DNA from: CAZEJS01 sp964512645
Lineage (GTDB): Bacteria > Actinomycetota > Geothermincolia > Fen-727 > Anoxymicrobiaceae
Assembly (NCBI GenBank): GCA_964512645.1
Contig: CAZEJS010000007.1
Span: 30,336 to 94,335, forward strand
DNA: 64,000 nt
Direction: 5' to 3'
The position numbers and the translations under genes were made by a program. Below, piece after piece: positions 52,070-60,638 of the stretch; position 1 is the stretch's first letter; each line of letters opens with the position of its first letter. Below the pieces are notes generated by a model. It did no database searches, was not told the DNA's origin, and saw only the letters and a list, made by a program, of their open reading frames with translations.

Positions 52070-52849
52070 TCAGTCGATATCGTCCAGGCCCGCCAGCAGC
52101 GCCGCCCCTATGCAGGCCGCCAGCCTGGGGTCGTGCGGAAACACCTGGAAGGCGCCCTCCAGGCGGGAGTTGATGCGCTCCGAGACCGAGGAGAACCTCG
52201 CCACCCCGCCGGTGAGCGTGTAGCAGTCCCCGGCGGCGAAACGCCGCGCCTGGGCCGAGACGATGCTGGCGACCGAGTCGCACAGCCCCGACACGATGTC
52301 GGCCGGCTCTTCCCCGGCGTTCACGTGGGTTATGACCTCGCTCTCGGCGAAGACGCCGCACTGGCTGCTTATCGATACCGGGGCGCCCGAGCCGGCCACG
52401 GCGTCGTCGATCTCGTCGATTCCCACCCCGATCGCGCCGCTCATGACCTCGAGAAAGCGTCCCGAGCCCGAGGCGCACTTGTCGTTGCGCATGAAGTTCA
52501 CCACGTCCCCGTCCTCGTCCAGGAGGATCGAGGTTATGCTCTGCCCGCCCACGTCAACGACCATGTTGATATCGGGGAGGTAGTACGCCGCGGCGGCGGC
52601 GACACAGGTGACCTCGTCCTCGAGGAGGTCGGCCCCGCCGGCCAGCTCCGCCCCGCTGCCGGTGCACGCCACCGCGCCCAGCCCGGCGCGCTCCAGCCCG
52701 GCATCCCGGAGCACCCCGTCCACGAGTCCGCTTATCTCACCGGCCACGTTACCGGTCGTCGGCATGATCGCGCTGGCCGCCAGGCGGTCGCCGTCCAGCA
52801 CGACCACCTTGGTGAGCAGGTTGCCGATATCGATGCCCAGCGTCTTCAT
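52070..52849 (-). CDS. acyl-CoA dehydratase/reductase activase 2 (BadF/HgdC family)
   Basis: 259 residues. Actin-like ATPase: GIDIGNLLTKVVVLDG, VVDVGGQSITSILLDEDGD and TGGVARFSSVSERI bind ATP. The bridging 4Fe-4S ligands are Cys125 (NDKCASGSGRFLEVM) and Cys164 (SSQCGVFAESEV). It hydrolyses ATP to push one low-potential electron into the reductase subunits encoded upstream. It overlaps the other activase by 4 bp, and may form the heterodimer seen in benzoyl-CoA reductase (BcrA/BcrD). Confidence 0.9.
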   Translation of the reverse strand: MKTLGIDIGNLLTKVVVLDGDRLAASAIMPTTGNVAGEISGLVDGVLRDAGLERAGLGAVACTGSGAELAGGADLLEDEVTCVAAAAAYYLPDINMVVDVGGQSITSILLDEDGDVVNFMRNDKCASGSGRFLEVMSGAIGVGIDEIDDAVAGSGAPVSISSQCGVFAESEVITHVNAGEEPADIVSGLCDSVASIVSAQARRFAAGDCYTLTGGVARFSSVSERINSRLEGAFQVFPHDPRLAACIGAALLAGLDDID

Positions 52850-53664
52850 CTGCCGTCACCCGACCTCCGGGCCATGACCGCGGCCCCGTACGCGCCTATG
52901 AGCTGCGGGTCGATGCTCGGGGCGAGCATCCGCAGGCCCAGCATCTTCTCCAGCTCCGAGCGGACCGCTATGTTCTTGGCCACGCCGCCCGTCATCATGA
53001 CCTCCTTCTCTGCCCCCACCCTGCGCACCAGCGCCATCACCCTGTCGGCCATGGACCGGGTGATGCCCGAGGCCAGGTCGCTTCTGTCCATGCCTTTCTG
53101 CAGGTAGTGCAGGACCTCCGTCTCCGCGAAGATGCTGCACCTGGCGCTGAGCTCTATCCTGCCCCGCGCCTTCAGCGCGAGCGGCCCCAGCTCCTTGAAG
53201 TCGATACCGAGCGTCCTGCTCATGACCTCGAGGAACCGGCCCGTGCCCGCGGCGCACTTGTCGTTCATCACGAAGTTCTCCAGCTCCCCGGAGGGGTCCA
53301 CCCTGATAACCTTGGCGTCCTGGCCGCCGATGTCGATGATGGTGCGCACCTGCGGCACGAGGGCGTGCGCGCCGGTGCCGTGGCAGGAGATCTCGCTCAT
53401 GTTGGCCTGGGCGAGGCCCTCCTCCTGTATACGGTCCCGCCCGTACCCCGTGCTCACGCAGTAAGTTATGTCCTTCCAGCGGAGGTTGCTGGCCTCCAGG
53501 AGCTCCCCCATGACCGCGCGGGCCGAGTCGAGGGGGTTGGGCTTGACCCTGATGCTGTGCGACAGCAACCTCACCCCTATCGACTTGAGCATCGGGGTGT
53601 GACCGTCCTCGATGAGTATCGCCTGCGCCGTGAGCGAGCCCACGTCTATCCCCGCAAATGGCAT
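52846..53664 (-). CDS. acyl-CoA dehydratase/reductase activase 1 (BadF/HgdC family)
   Basis: 272 residues. AGIDVGSLTAQAILIEDG, TIIDIGGQDAKVIRVDPSG and MTGGVAKNIAVRSELEKM form the ATP fold; Cys137 (NDKCAAGTGRFLEVM) and Cys176 (SARCSIFAETEV) are the cluster ligands. ATG 53664 follows GGAG; GTG 53670 also possible. It is paralogous to the next gene and shares the operon with three 2-hydroxyacyl-CoA dehydratase-fold subunits. Confidence 0.9.
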   Translation of the reverse strand: MPFAGIDVGSLTAQAILIEDGHTPMLKSIGVRLLSHSIRVKPNPLDSARAVMGELLEASNLRWKDITYCVSTGYGRDRIQEEGLAQANMSEISCHGTGAHALVPQVRTIIDIGGQDAKVIRVDPSGELENFVMNDKCAAGTGRFLEVMSRTLGIDFKELGPLALKARGRIELSARCSIFAETEVLHYLQKGMDRSDLASGITRSMADRVMALVRRVGAEKEVMMTGGVAKNIAVRSELEKMLGLRMLAPSIDPQLIGAYGAAVMARRSGDGR

Positions 53665-53676
53665 AAGCACTCCGTT

Positions 53677-55137
53677 TCAGTCGGTGTCCTCAGCGGCCTG
53701 TTTCCCGGCCGCGGCTTTCCTGGCTTTCGCGGCGCGCGGCTTCGCGCCGCCTTTCTTTTTCTTCACCACGACGTTTTTCACGAACTGGTCGATGTCTTCC
53801 TGCAGGGCGCTCATGGGGGTCATGCCGCTGAGCCAGGCGTCCCCCTGAAGCGATAGTGTCGGGGCGCCGGCCCGTTCCATGAGCTCACGCGAGACGATGG
53901 AAATGACGCTCCAGGTCTGCTTGCACGCGTGGTGCCCGCAGTATATCGCACAGTCGGCGTCCATCTCCTTCAACATGTGGACCGAGTCGTCGATCCACGC
54001 CAGCGACATGGAGTTCGCCCCCATCTGCCTGGTCATGGGAAACGTCCTGGCCGCCTCGCAGATGCCGTCGAGCATCTCCTCCTTGCTCCCCGTGGGAATC
54101 GGCGTCGGGAAGAACATGTCGAGAACGTCGAACATGTAGGAGTACCCCTGCTCCTCCATCCAGTTGAAGAGGCCGCCGTAATCTATGTAGTAGCCGACGT
54201 ACAGCCAGCCGCACCTCGCTATCTCCTCGGCCGCGGGATACTCGCCGGCGGCGAGCCGCCTGGCGGATTCCTCGACCATGACCTCGAGGCAGTCGATCGC
54301 CTCCTGCCTCCCCCACATGGTGAAACGGCTTCCGTAGATGAAGAACGAGAAAAGGTTCGGCACCGGGCAGGGCCTGTTCTTCTTCAGTTCCCAGAGCTGG
54401 TAGTGGAGCTCCGCGGCCCTGTTGCACTTCGTTACCACCTCGCGCAGGCGCTCCTCCCGGAGCTCCTCGCCGACGAACTCCTCGAGGTCGTGGACCAGGC
54501 GGTAGAAGTTCTTCCGGAACTGCTCGACGCCCCGCTCGCCGTCCTCGACCGGTTTCTCGAGCACGAACTGCGGCACGCCCAGGTAGTTCGCGACGAACTC
54601 GTGTATCTTCGAGTTCGCGTCGCAGGAGCCGGCGGTGCTGGAGATTATGGCGTCCGCCTCGAAATCGTCCTCGGCCAGCATCGAGCCCAGCTCTATGGTG
54701 CTCGACGAGCAGAGGTGGTCGGGTATCCCCAGGCCCATAGCGTAATCCCAGTACCTGTGCGCCTTGCCCTCGGTCGCTCCGGCCCCCAGGGACGAGAGCA
54801 CTTCGCTGGTGAGAGGCACGGCCCCCTCGAAGGCGTGGATCAGCTCGGGCACGAAGTTGAACGGGACGAAAATCACCTTCTTACCCGCGGCCTTCGCTTC
54901 CTTCGCGTCCCGCATCCACCTGGCGATCATCTTCAGGTAGGAGATGCTGGCGCGCCTGACCCTTCTCGAGAGGAAGCCCTCGAGGGTTTCCGCGACGTCC
55001 GGCGGCATCAGCGCAATGACCCCCCGGACCTCCTCGTCACTGAGGAAGCCGGGTATGGCCTCTATCATCTCCATCATCTGGAACACCCTGTCGAACAGCC
55101 CTTCGGGCACGCGGGGCGCTCCCGCATCTGTCGGCAT
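53677..55137 (-). CDS. 2-hydroxyacyl-CoA dehydratase/benzoyl-CoA reductase-fold subunit A (long)
   Basis: 486 residues. A helical N-terminal domain (about 1-85, LSDEEVRGVIALMPPDVAET) precedes the core. Conserved Cys: C143 (IPDHLCSSSTIELGSML), C172 (TAGSCDANSKIHEF) and C405 (YCGHHACKQTWS), the three likely 4Fe-4S ligands. The last 35 residues are very Lys/Arg/Ala rich, a flexible basic tail (KKKKGGAKPRAAKARKAAAG). Start ATG 55137 after GGAGAAAAG. A paralogue of the next gene upstream; low-potential electron acceptor from the activases. Probable reductase or dehydratase; substrate unknown. Confidence 0.85.
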   Translation of the reverse strand: MPTDAGAPRVPEGLFDRVFQMMEMIEAIPGFLSDEEVRGVIALMPPDVAETLEGFLSRRVRRASISYLKMIARWMRDAKEAKAAGKKVIFVPFNFVPELIHAFEGAVPLTSEVLSSLGAGATEGKAHRYWDYAMGLGIPDHLCSSSTIELGSMLAEDDFEADAIISSTAGSCDANSKIHEFVANYLGVPQFVLEKPVEDGERGVEQFRKNFYRLVHDLEEFVGEELREERLREVVTKCNRAAELHYQLWELKKNRPCPVPNLFSFFIYGSRFTMWGRQEAIDCLEVMVEESARRLAAGEYPAAEEIARCGWLYVGYYIDYGGLFNWMEEQGYSYMFDVLDMFFPTPIPTGSKEEMLDGICEAARTFPMTRQMGANSMSLAWIDDSVHMLKEMDADCAIYCGHHACKQTWSVISIVSRELMERAGAPTLSLQGDAWLSGMTPMSALQEDIDQFVKNVVVKKKKGGAKPRAAKARKAAAGKQAAEDTD

Positions 55138-55172
55138 CTTTTCTCCACTCGCGGCGGTGGATCCCCGCCGCG

Positions 55173-56582
55173 CTACCTGCTTCTTCTGACTTTCTTCCTG
55201 CCGGAACGCTTGGGCGCCACGACGTTCTTGATGAACTCGTCGATCTGCTGCTGGATGACGCTCATGGGGGTCGTCCTCTTCAGCCACGAGTCCGCCTGCA
55301 GTACCAACAGCGGGACCCCCTGGCGCTTCATGAGCTCCTCGCGGAGTATCGAGGCGGAGCTCCAGGTCTGCTTGCAGGCGTGGTGGCCGGGGTAGATAGC
55401 GCAATCCGCGCCGAGCTCCTTGGTCGCCAGGATGACGTCGTCGCTCCACCCCATCGCCATCGACGGCGCCCCCATCTGCTTGGTCATCGGCATGTTGCTC
55501 GACTCGTCGGCCATGCCGTCGAGCATCGAGTCCATGGTCGACGTGTCTATAGGCTGCGGGAAGAGCATGTTGAGCCCGTCGCCCAGGTACGAATAACCGC
55601 TTTCGTCCATCCAGTTGAACATGCCCGCGAAGTCGAAGTAGAAGGAGGTGTAAGTGAGCACGCACCTGGCGACCTCGCGCTCGGCGGGGTACTCGCCGTC
55701 CCTGAGCCGCCGCTTGGAGATCTCCACCATGACCCGCAGCATCTCCTCGCCCACGTCGGTGGCCCACATGGAGAACCGGCACCCGTAAGTGTAAAGCGCG
55801 AAAAGCGCCGGCACCGGGTGGGGGACCGCCTTGTGCAGCTCCCAGAGCTCCAGGTAGTACTCCGTGCACCTGTTGTGGCATTCGATGACCGGGCGCAACT
55901 TCTCCTCGGTCATCTCCTCGTCCAGGAAGCGTTCCAGCGACCTCACAAGCGTACGGTAGTTCCTGTAGTACTGCTGCCTGCCGCGCTCGGTGCCGTCCAC
56001 CGGCTTCTCCAGCGGGAACAGGGGGATGTCGTGGTAGCGGGCCACGAACTCGTGGGTCTTGGAGTTGATGTCGCACGACCCCACCGCGGCGGAAACGATC
56101 GCCTGGGGCTGGAAATCGTCGCTCCCCAGCATCGACCCTATCTCAATGGAGTTCGCCGAGCAGATGTGGTCGGGAAGCCCGAGCCCCAGCGCCATGTCGT
56201 AGTAGCGCTCGCCCTGGCCTTCCAGCGCCACCACCCCCAGGGTCGACAGGATCTCGCTGGTGACCGGAAAGGCGTTGTCGAAGGCGTGGAGCAGCTCGGG
56301 GGGGAAACAGAACGGCACCAGGACGGCCTTCTTCCCCAGCTCCATCGCCGTGCGGGCATCCTCCAGCCACCGCGCCAGCATCTTCATGAACGCCAGGCTT
56401 CCCTCGCGCACCCTGGGAATCATCATCGCGCCCAGCGAGCCGGCGGCGTCGGGTGGCAGGACGTGCAGGAGCCCTTCGATCTCCTCGTCGCTCATTTCGT
56501 CCGGCAGCCTGTCGATGACCTTGAACAGCTCGCTCACACGGTCGAACATCCCCACGCTGCCGCGGGCTGCCGCATCATTCAT
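55173..56582 (-). CDS. 2-hydroxyacyl-CoA dehydratase/benzoyl-CoA reductase-fold subunit B (long)
   Basis: 469 residues, paralogous to the downstream gene along its length. Helical N-domain (MSDEEIEGLLHVLPPDAAGS), cluster Cys C141 (LPDHICSANSIEIGSML), C170 (GSCDINSKTHEF) and C403 (PGHHACKQTWS). A basic tail ends it (APKRSGRKKVRRSR). It overlaps the BcrC-like gene by 4 bp (ATGA). The pair A/B looks like a recent duplication that may form a heterodimeric core, or two alternative partners of the shorter third subunit. Confidence 0.85.
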   Translation of the reverse strand: MNDAAARGSVGMFDRVSELFKVIDRLPDEMSDEEIEGLLHVLPPDAAGSLGAMMIPRVREGSLAFMKMLARWLEDARTAMELGKKAVLVPFCFPPELLHAFDNAFPVTSEILSTLGVVALEGQGERYYDMALGLGLPDHICSANSIEIGSMLGSDDFQPQAIVSAAVGSCDINSKTHEFVARYHDIPLFPLEKPVDGTERGRQQYYRNYRTLVRSLERFLDEEMTEEKLRPVIECHNRCTEYYLELWELHKAVPHPVPALFALYTYGCRFSMWATDVGEEMLRVMVEISKRRLRDGEYPAEREVARCVLTYTSFYFDFAGMFNWMDESGYSYLGDGLNMLFPQPIDTSTMDSMLDGMADESSNMPMTKQMGAPSMAMGWSDDVILATKELGADCAIYPGHHACKQTWSSASILREELMKRQGVPLLVLQADSWLKRTTPMSVIQQQIDEFIKNVVAPKRSGRKKVRRSR

Positions 56583-57703
56583 CGCCTACCTCCGATCCTT
56601 TCCAGGAACGCCTGCACGCGCGTCCTGATCCGTCCGATGTCGGCCTTCGAACCGTACTCCTTCTCGAGCTGGAGCACCGGGATATCGCGTTTCTCCAGGT
56701 CCAGGCGGAGCTGGACGTTATCCACCCCGTGCACGTCGCAGAACTTGTTGTGCATCAGCACGACGCCGTCCACGGCCGCGCCCTCTATCGACCCGAGGAC
56801 GAAATCCCTGCGGCGGGGATAGTCCTCGTACATCCTCGGGCAGAGGAGGTCTCTCAGGTACGCCGCGGCCAGGGCCTTCACGGGATCGCCCGACGGGGCG
56901 ATAGGGCTGTAGAAAGCCCGGGCGCCGTAGCAGAGCGCATCGGTCACGATGACGCCCCCCACGTCCTCTATCTCGCGGATGAGCTCCAGCTCGTCACTGG
57001 CCGCGCCGGCGAGCATCAGGCGCGCCCGGTACCCTGTCACCCCGGGGGCGTCCCTGCGCTCCTCTATCGCCGCGTCGGCAAGCTCGAGATACCTCTCCGG
57101 CGGCACCGCGGAGGCGAGCAGGAAGAGGGAGAGGGACTCCGCACCGGTGAAGGCCGGCGTTTCCCCCTTGCGCATGTCGTAGATCGTGCGGAGGCGCTCG
57201 CGTATCGCCTCCTGGCGAGAGATGGCCTTGTTCAGCGCCTCGTCGGTTATCTCCACGTCGAACCCCTGCTGGACCGCCTCCCTGAAGAGCGTTACCTCCT
57301 CCTCGAAGTAGGAGACCGCGTCGTCGGTGACCTGGTGGGGGACCTTCACGTAATGGAAGAACGGGGAGGGTTTCGTGTACTCCCAGTTCTCGAACATGCC
57401 GCGCAAATGATCGCAGCCGTTGGTCTCGATCATCCCGTCGAGGAAGTCGTAGGTCCCGTCGAGCCCGAGCTGCAGGCAGGACCTGCAGAAAGAGCAGTTG
57501 AAGCGCGCCAGGTGGGCGTCCGCTATGTCGGTCCGGGAGTTACCCAGCGCCCGAACCCTGTAAGGGAGGATGCCCGCGGCGTCGATGATCTCCACCGGGG
57601 TAGCCACACACGCGTACCCGAGGACCTTCTTCCCGGCGTCTTTCCACTCACGGACGCAGTCGTTCTCGACCGACTCGGAGAGCCTTATGACCTCATCCAT
57701 CAT
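56579..57703 (-). CDS. benzoyl-CoA reductase BcrC/BcrB-like subunit
   Basis: 374 residues, the length of BcrC-type subunits. VLGYACVATPVEIIDAAGIL is the usual opening; the CxxCxxC set C70-C73-C76 (NCSFCRSCLQLGLDG), C97 (NGCDHLRGMFENW), the LCYGARAFY loop and HNKFCDVHG belong to the 2-HGDH fold that binds 4Fe-4S and the CoA substrate. ATG 57703 is chosen because AAGGTGG lies 8 nt before it; a GTG at 57715 is also in frame. First of the reductase genes, 102 bp after the helical-protein genes; no terminator is seen in the gap. Confidence 0.85.
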   Translation of the reverse strand: MMDEVIRLSESVENDCVREWKDAGKKVLGYACVATPVEIIDAAGILPYRVRALGNSRTDIADAHLARFNCSFCRSCLQLGLDGTYDFLDGMIETNGCDHLRGMFENWEYTKPSPFFHYVKVPHQVTDDAVSYFEEEVTLFREAVQQGFDVEITDEALNKAISRQEAIRERLRTIYDMRKGETPAFTGAESLSLFLLASAVPPERYLELADAAIEERRDAPGVTGYRARLMLAGAASDELELIREIEDVGGVIVTDALCYGARAFYSPIAPSGDPVKALAAAYLRDLLCPRMYEDYPRRRDFVLGSIEGAAVDGVVLMHNKFCDVHGVDNVQLRLDLEKRDIPVLQLEKEYGSKADIGRIRTRVQAFLERIGGRR

Positions 57704-57817
57704 GTCGCGCACCACCTTGGTCGTCTTTCCCAGGGGCCCCCTACGAAGGACCCTCTTCCGGTCACCGCCTGTATGACCACGTTTCCCGCCGCCCTGCCGG
57801 AATCCGTCCCGGCGCCG

Positions 57818-59287
57818 TCACCGGTTCGCCAGAGCCCGAGCGGCCAGCCGCACCATGCGCCAGAGGGCCGAGGCGCCGAGCCGGGCGAGCATCTTCACCC
57901 GTTCGCCGGACGAGAGCACCGCCTCCAGCATCCCGTGGAGGACCACCCGTACGGCCCTGTCCAGCTCCCCGGTGTCGACCACGGCCAGCACCCCGGACAG
58001 GTAATCCATTATCGCGCCTGGCCTGGCCGCGGGAGAGGCGTTGAACTTCGCCAGGGCGTCGTTTATGCGCCTGCCCACCTCTTCGGGCTCGAGCGCCTGC
58101 CTTACGCCCTGGTTCTCCAGCAGCGCCTCTTTAAAGTCCGTGGCCGCCGCGGAGAGACACAGTTCCAGCCTCTCGGTGTTTATCCCCCGCAGGGCGCCCG
58201 CGAGCAGGCGCCTGTTCAGGTCGGGGTTGTTCTCTCTCAAGCGGATAGCGAGCGTCACCGCCGAATCGACGGCCCGCCCGATCTCGACGGTGTCCGCCGC
58301 GGCCAGCTCCTCGCCCACGCTGACGAGCAGTTCGTCCGGCCAGGCGGCCATCTCTCCCAGCGCGCCCGACAGCGCCTGCGCGACTACCCCCTGCAGCCTC
58401 GCGCCCATTCCGGTCGTGAGCACCACCATCTCCGGATCGCGGGCAACCAGCTCCACCATTACGCCGCTCATGACCTCGAGTTCCTCGGCCAGCGCGACCA
58501 CGGCCCCCGTCGCCTCCGTGTAATCGACGTTCTCCAGCACCCTCTTCATGAAGTCCGCGAACACCGCGCGCAGCCGGGGCTCCTCGCCGCCGAGCACGCG
58601 GTCGCCGGCGTGGACGTCCATCACCAGGCTGGAGACGGCGGTAAGCAGTCCTCCCAGCTCCTCGGCGTCGAGCGCGCTCAACGTATTCAGCAGGGCGCTC
58701 GCCAGTACCTCGGACGGAAGGTTGAGCTCCTTCAGCACCACGGATACGATCCGCAGAATGCTGTTGGCCAGCGGCGGTATCGCGCCGACGATATTGGCGA
58801 TCACAACCGGGTTGGCCATCATCGCCTCGATCGAGCGCGCCGTCGACGCGGTGAAATAGTCGAGGGCGACCGTCAGCGCCTCGCGCCCCTTGCCGAAATC
58901 GGTTTCCCTGAAAACGGTGTCTATCTGGGGATAGAGGGTCTCGAGCAGGTCCGGTCTTTCCCGGTGAACTCTGACCGCGAGCTCGGACCAGGCGTTGGCC
59001 GCGGCGGCTATCTGCGAGCCGTCCACCCTCGAAAGGTATCCCTCCAGCACCTCGGAGCGCTCCTCGGGGCTGAGCCCGTGCAGGTACTCACAAATAATTC
59101 TTATCACCCGGGCGATTGCCATATCGATATCCAGCGCCGACAGTACGGTCCGGCGCGTGAGCTCGGGATCCGCGGAGAAGGCGAGCTCCAGGGACTCGGG
59201 CTCCAGCCCCGCCAGGAACCGGCGGACGGCCTCCCGCGTGGCTCCGGCCTGCGCCTCGACGCCGCTTTCGGTCTTCTTGTCACTCAA
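57818..59287 (-). CDS. large all-helical protein, unknown family
   Basis: 489 residues, no family recognised. Composed almost wholly of amphipathic helices of about 20 residues in tandem (IARVIRIICEYLHGLSPEE, AAAANAWSELAVRVHRERPD, RRLLAGALRGINTERLELCL, RAVRVVLHGMLEAVLSSGER), with GI/NP breaks, like a HEAT/ARM-type solenoid. No signal peptide or certain membrane helix; the last helix (GASALWRMVRLAARALANR) is basic amphipathic and might touch the membrane. TTG 59287 overlaps the previous stop (TTGA) 8 nt behind GAGGTG. Third of three such proteins between the acyl-CoA dehydrogenases and the reductase. Confidence 0.7.
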   Translation of the reverse strand: MSDKKTESGVEAQAGATREAVRRFLAGLEPESLELAFSADPELTRRTVLSALDIDMAIARVIRIICEYLHGLSPEERSEVLEGYLSRVDGSQIAAAANAWSELAVRVHRERPDLLETLYPQIDTVFRETDFGKGREALTVALDYFTASTARSIEAMMANPVVIANIVGAIPPLANSILRIVSVVLKELNLPSEVLASALLNTLSALDAEELGGLLTAVSSLVMDVHAGDRVLGGEEPRLRAVFADFMKRVLENVDYTEATGAVVALAEELEVMSGVMVELVARDPEMVVLTTGMGARLQGVVAQALSGALGEMAAWPDELLVSVGEELAAADTVEIGRAVDSAVTLAIRLRENNPDLNRRLLAGALRGINTERLELCLSAAATDFKEALLENQGVRQALEPEEVGRRINDALAKFNASPAARPGAIMDYLSGVLAVVDTGELDRAVRVVLHGMLEAVLSSGERVKMLARLGASALWRMVRLAARALANR

Positions 59288-59916
59288 GTCCCATCACCTC
59301 TCATCCCTCGCTTCTCCCGCCGCCCGGCAGGACCGTTCAAAAACCGGACCGCGGCGGAATACCCCCAGAGGGCCAGCGAGCGCAGGACGGCCAGGGCCGC
59401 CCGGCCCACCTCTCGCCCGTCGACCGCGACCATCGAATCCCTGACGAAATGCGGGTTCTCTTTCGCGGCGCCGTTGATCGCCCTCGCCAGAGCGTTCACC
59501 GTTCCGCCGAACAGTCCCGTGGCCCTACGCGACAGGCCGACCTTCACCGCCAGGGGACCGTACACCGCGGGCAGTTCGAAAAACGGCTCCCGCGCGACGC
59601 CGCCCACCAGCCGGTCGAGGAAGGCGTCCAGCAGGGGATCCGGGAACCCGTTGAGCTGCCTGCCCAGCTCCAGCGCCGCCTCAACCAGGTAATTCACCAC
59701 TTCGGGGAGGCTGCTCGCCAGGCTCAAAGTAAGCTCCGGGTCCTCCCAGAGGATGGCGCGCACCGCCTCGCGGGCTCCGTCCGGATCCAGGGCAACCATG
59801 TTCGTCCTGATGATCTCGAGAAACGCGGGCGTGCGGATTATCTCGCGCATCACGCGGGCGCCGGCGCGCGGGCCGTCCGGCTGTTCACGGCATCCCTGGT
59901 GTCCTTCCGGCATCAC
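59284..59916 (-). CDS. helical protein, paralogue of the next upstream gene
   Basis: 210 residues, no known family. VMREIIRTPAFLEIIRTN, LDPDGAREAVRAILWEDPEL and SLASSLPEVVNYLVEAALEL align with the upstream gene's RVLRELLRTPRFKESVRI, LDPENGALLARTLMFEDPEF and SLLSAVPALVNTAIAGLEEA: a clear duplication. The C-terminal part adds ENPHFVRDSMVAVDGREVG and a hydrophobic LAVLRSLALWGYSAAVRFL that may insert in a membrane. Start GTG 59916 or ATG 59913 overlaps the upstream stop (GTGATG). Function unknown; likely part of the complex encoded by the operon. Confidence 0.7.
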   Translation of the reverse strand: MMPEGHQGCREQPDGPRAGARVMREIIRTPAFLEIIRTNMVALDPDGAREAVRAILWEDPELTLSLASSLPEVVNYLVEAALELGRQLNGFPDPLLDAFLDRLVGGVAREPFFELPAVYGPLAVKVGLSRRATGLFGGTVNALARAINGAAKENPHFVRDSMVAVDGREVGRAALAVLRSLALWGYSAAVRFLNGPAGRREKRGMRGDGT

Positions 59917-60638
59917 GGCTCATCCTCTCCGTCCGCTGAGCCCCCGGCCTCCGCCCGGGCCAGCGCCTCGCGCCCCGCCGCTACCAGCGGAGCCGCAACC
60001 TCCCGCATGAACTCCGGGTTGCCGCGCGCCACGGCACGCAGGCCTCGGGCCAGACCTTCGACCAGGCTTTTCGTTCCAGACCCTTCCTCCGCGGCCCGGG
60101 CCCCCAGTTGGGACGCGATCGACTCCATCGCCGAAACCAGGACGTCGGGGAGCGGCACGACCTCACCACTCGCCCCATCACCCGCCGGCGGAGGTCCGGA
60201 CGTTTCCGGCCCCGCACCCCCCGGGGCCGTCCGGGACGTGCCGGACGGGCCGGTACCCGGAGCGGCCGGCAGTTTCACCAGAAGGGCCAGCGCCTGTCCC
60301 GCGACACGCCCGAGACCCCGGGTATCGATGTCCTCCACCAGCGCTCTGATCAACTGATCGAGGACCTCCGGCGGGAACGCCCCGGCCCGGAAGAGCGCCT
60401 CTTCGAGTCCGGCGATGGCGGTGTTGACGAGCGCCGGCACCGCGCTGAGCAGGCTCAAGAAAAATTCCGGGTCCTCGAACATCAGGGTGCGCGCCAGCAG
60501 CGCCCCGTTCTCGGGGTCGAGATCTCGCAGCAGGATACGCACGCTCTCCTTGAAACGCGGTGTGCGCAGGAGCTCGCGCAGGACCCTTCCGGCGCCCTCC
60601 ACCGGGCCTGTCTTCAGGGCCGCTTTCTCTGCCGTCAC
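59913..60638 (-). CDS. helical protein, unknown family
   Basis: 241 residues. Helical repeats as in its paralogue downstream (see there), then a Pro/Gly/Ser-rich disordered linker (about 125-160, GPSGTSRTAPGGAGPE) and a second helical part (ARGLRAVARGNPEFMREVAA). No Cys or His that could bind metal, no signal peptide. GTG 60638 overlaps the acyl-CoA dehydrogenase stop (GTGA). The link to acyl-CoA genes on one side and reductase genes on the other is the only functional clue. Confidence 0.7.
   Translation of the reverse strand: MTAEKAALKTGPVEGAGRVLRELLRTPRFKESVRILLRDLDPENGALLARTLMFEDPEFFLSLLSAVPALVNTAIAGLEEALFRAGAFPPEVLDQLIRALVEDIDTRGLGRVAGQALALLVKLPAAPGTGPSGTSRTAPGGAGPETSGPPPAGDGASGEVVPLPDVLVSAMESIASQLGARAAEEGSGTKSLVEGLARGLRAVARGNPEFMREVAAPLVAAGREALARAEAGGSADGEDEP

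Noticed and set aside
56729..59692. Plus-strand open frame of 987 codons opposite the helical-protein and reductase genes
   Set aside because: Low-complexity Arg/Gly/Pro/His composition, no ribosome site, and real conserved proteins on the other strand; a GC-rich shadow.
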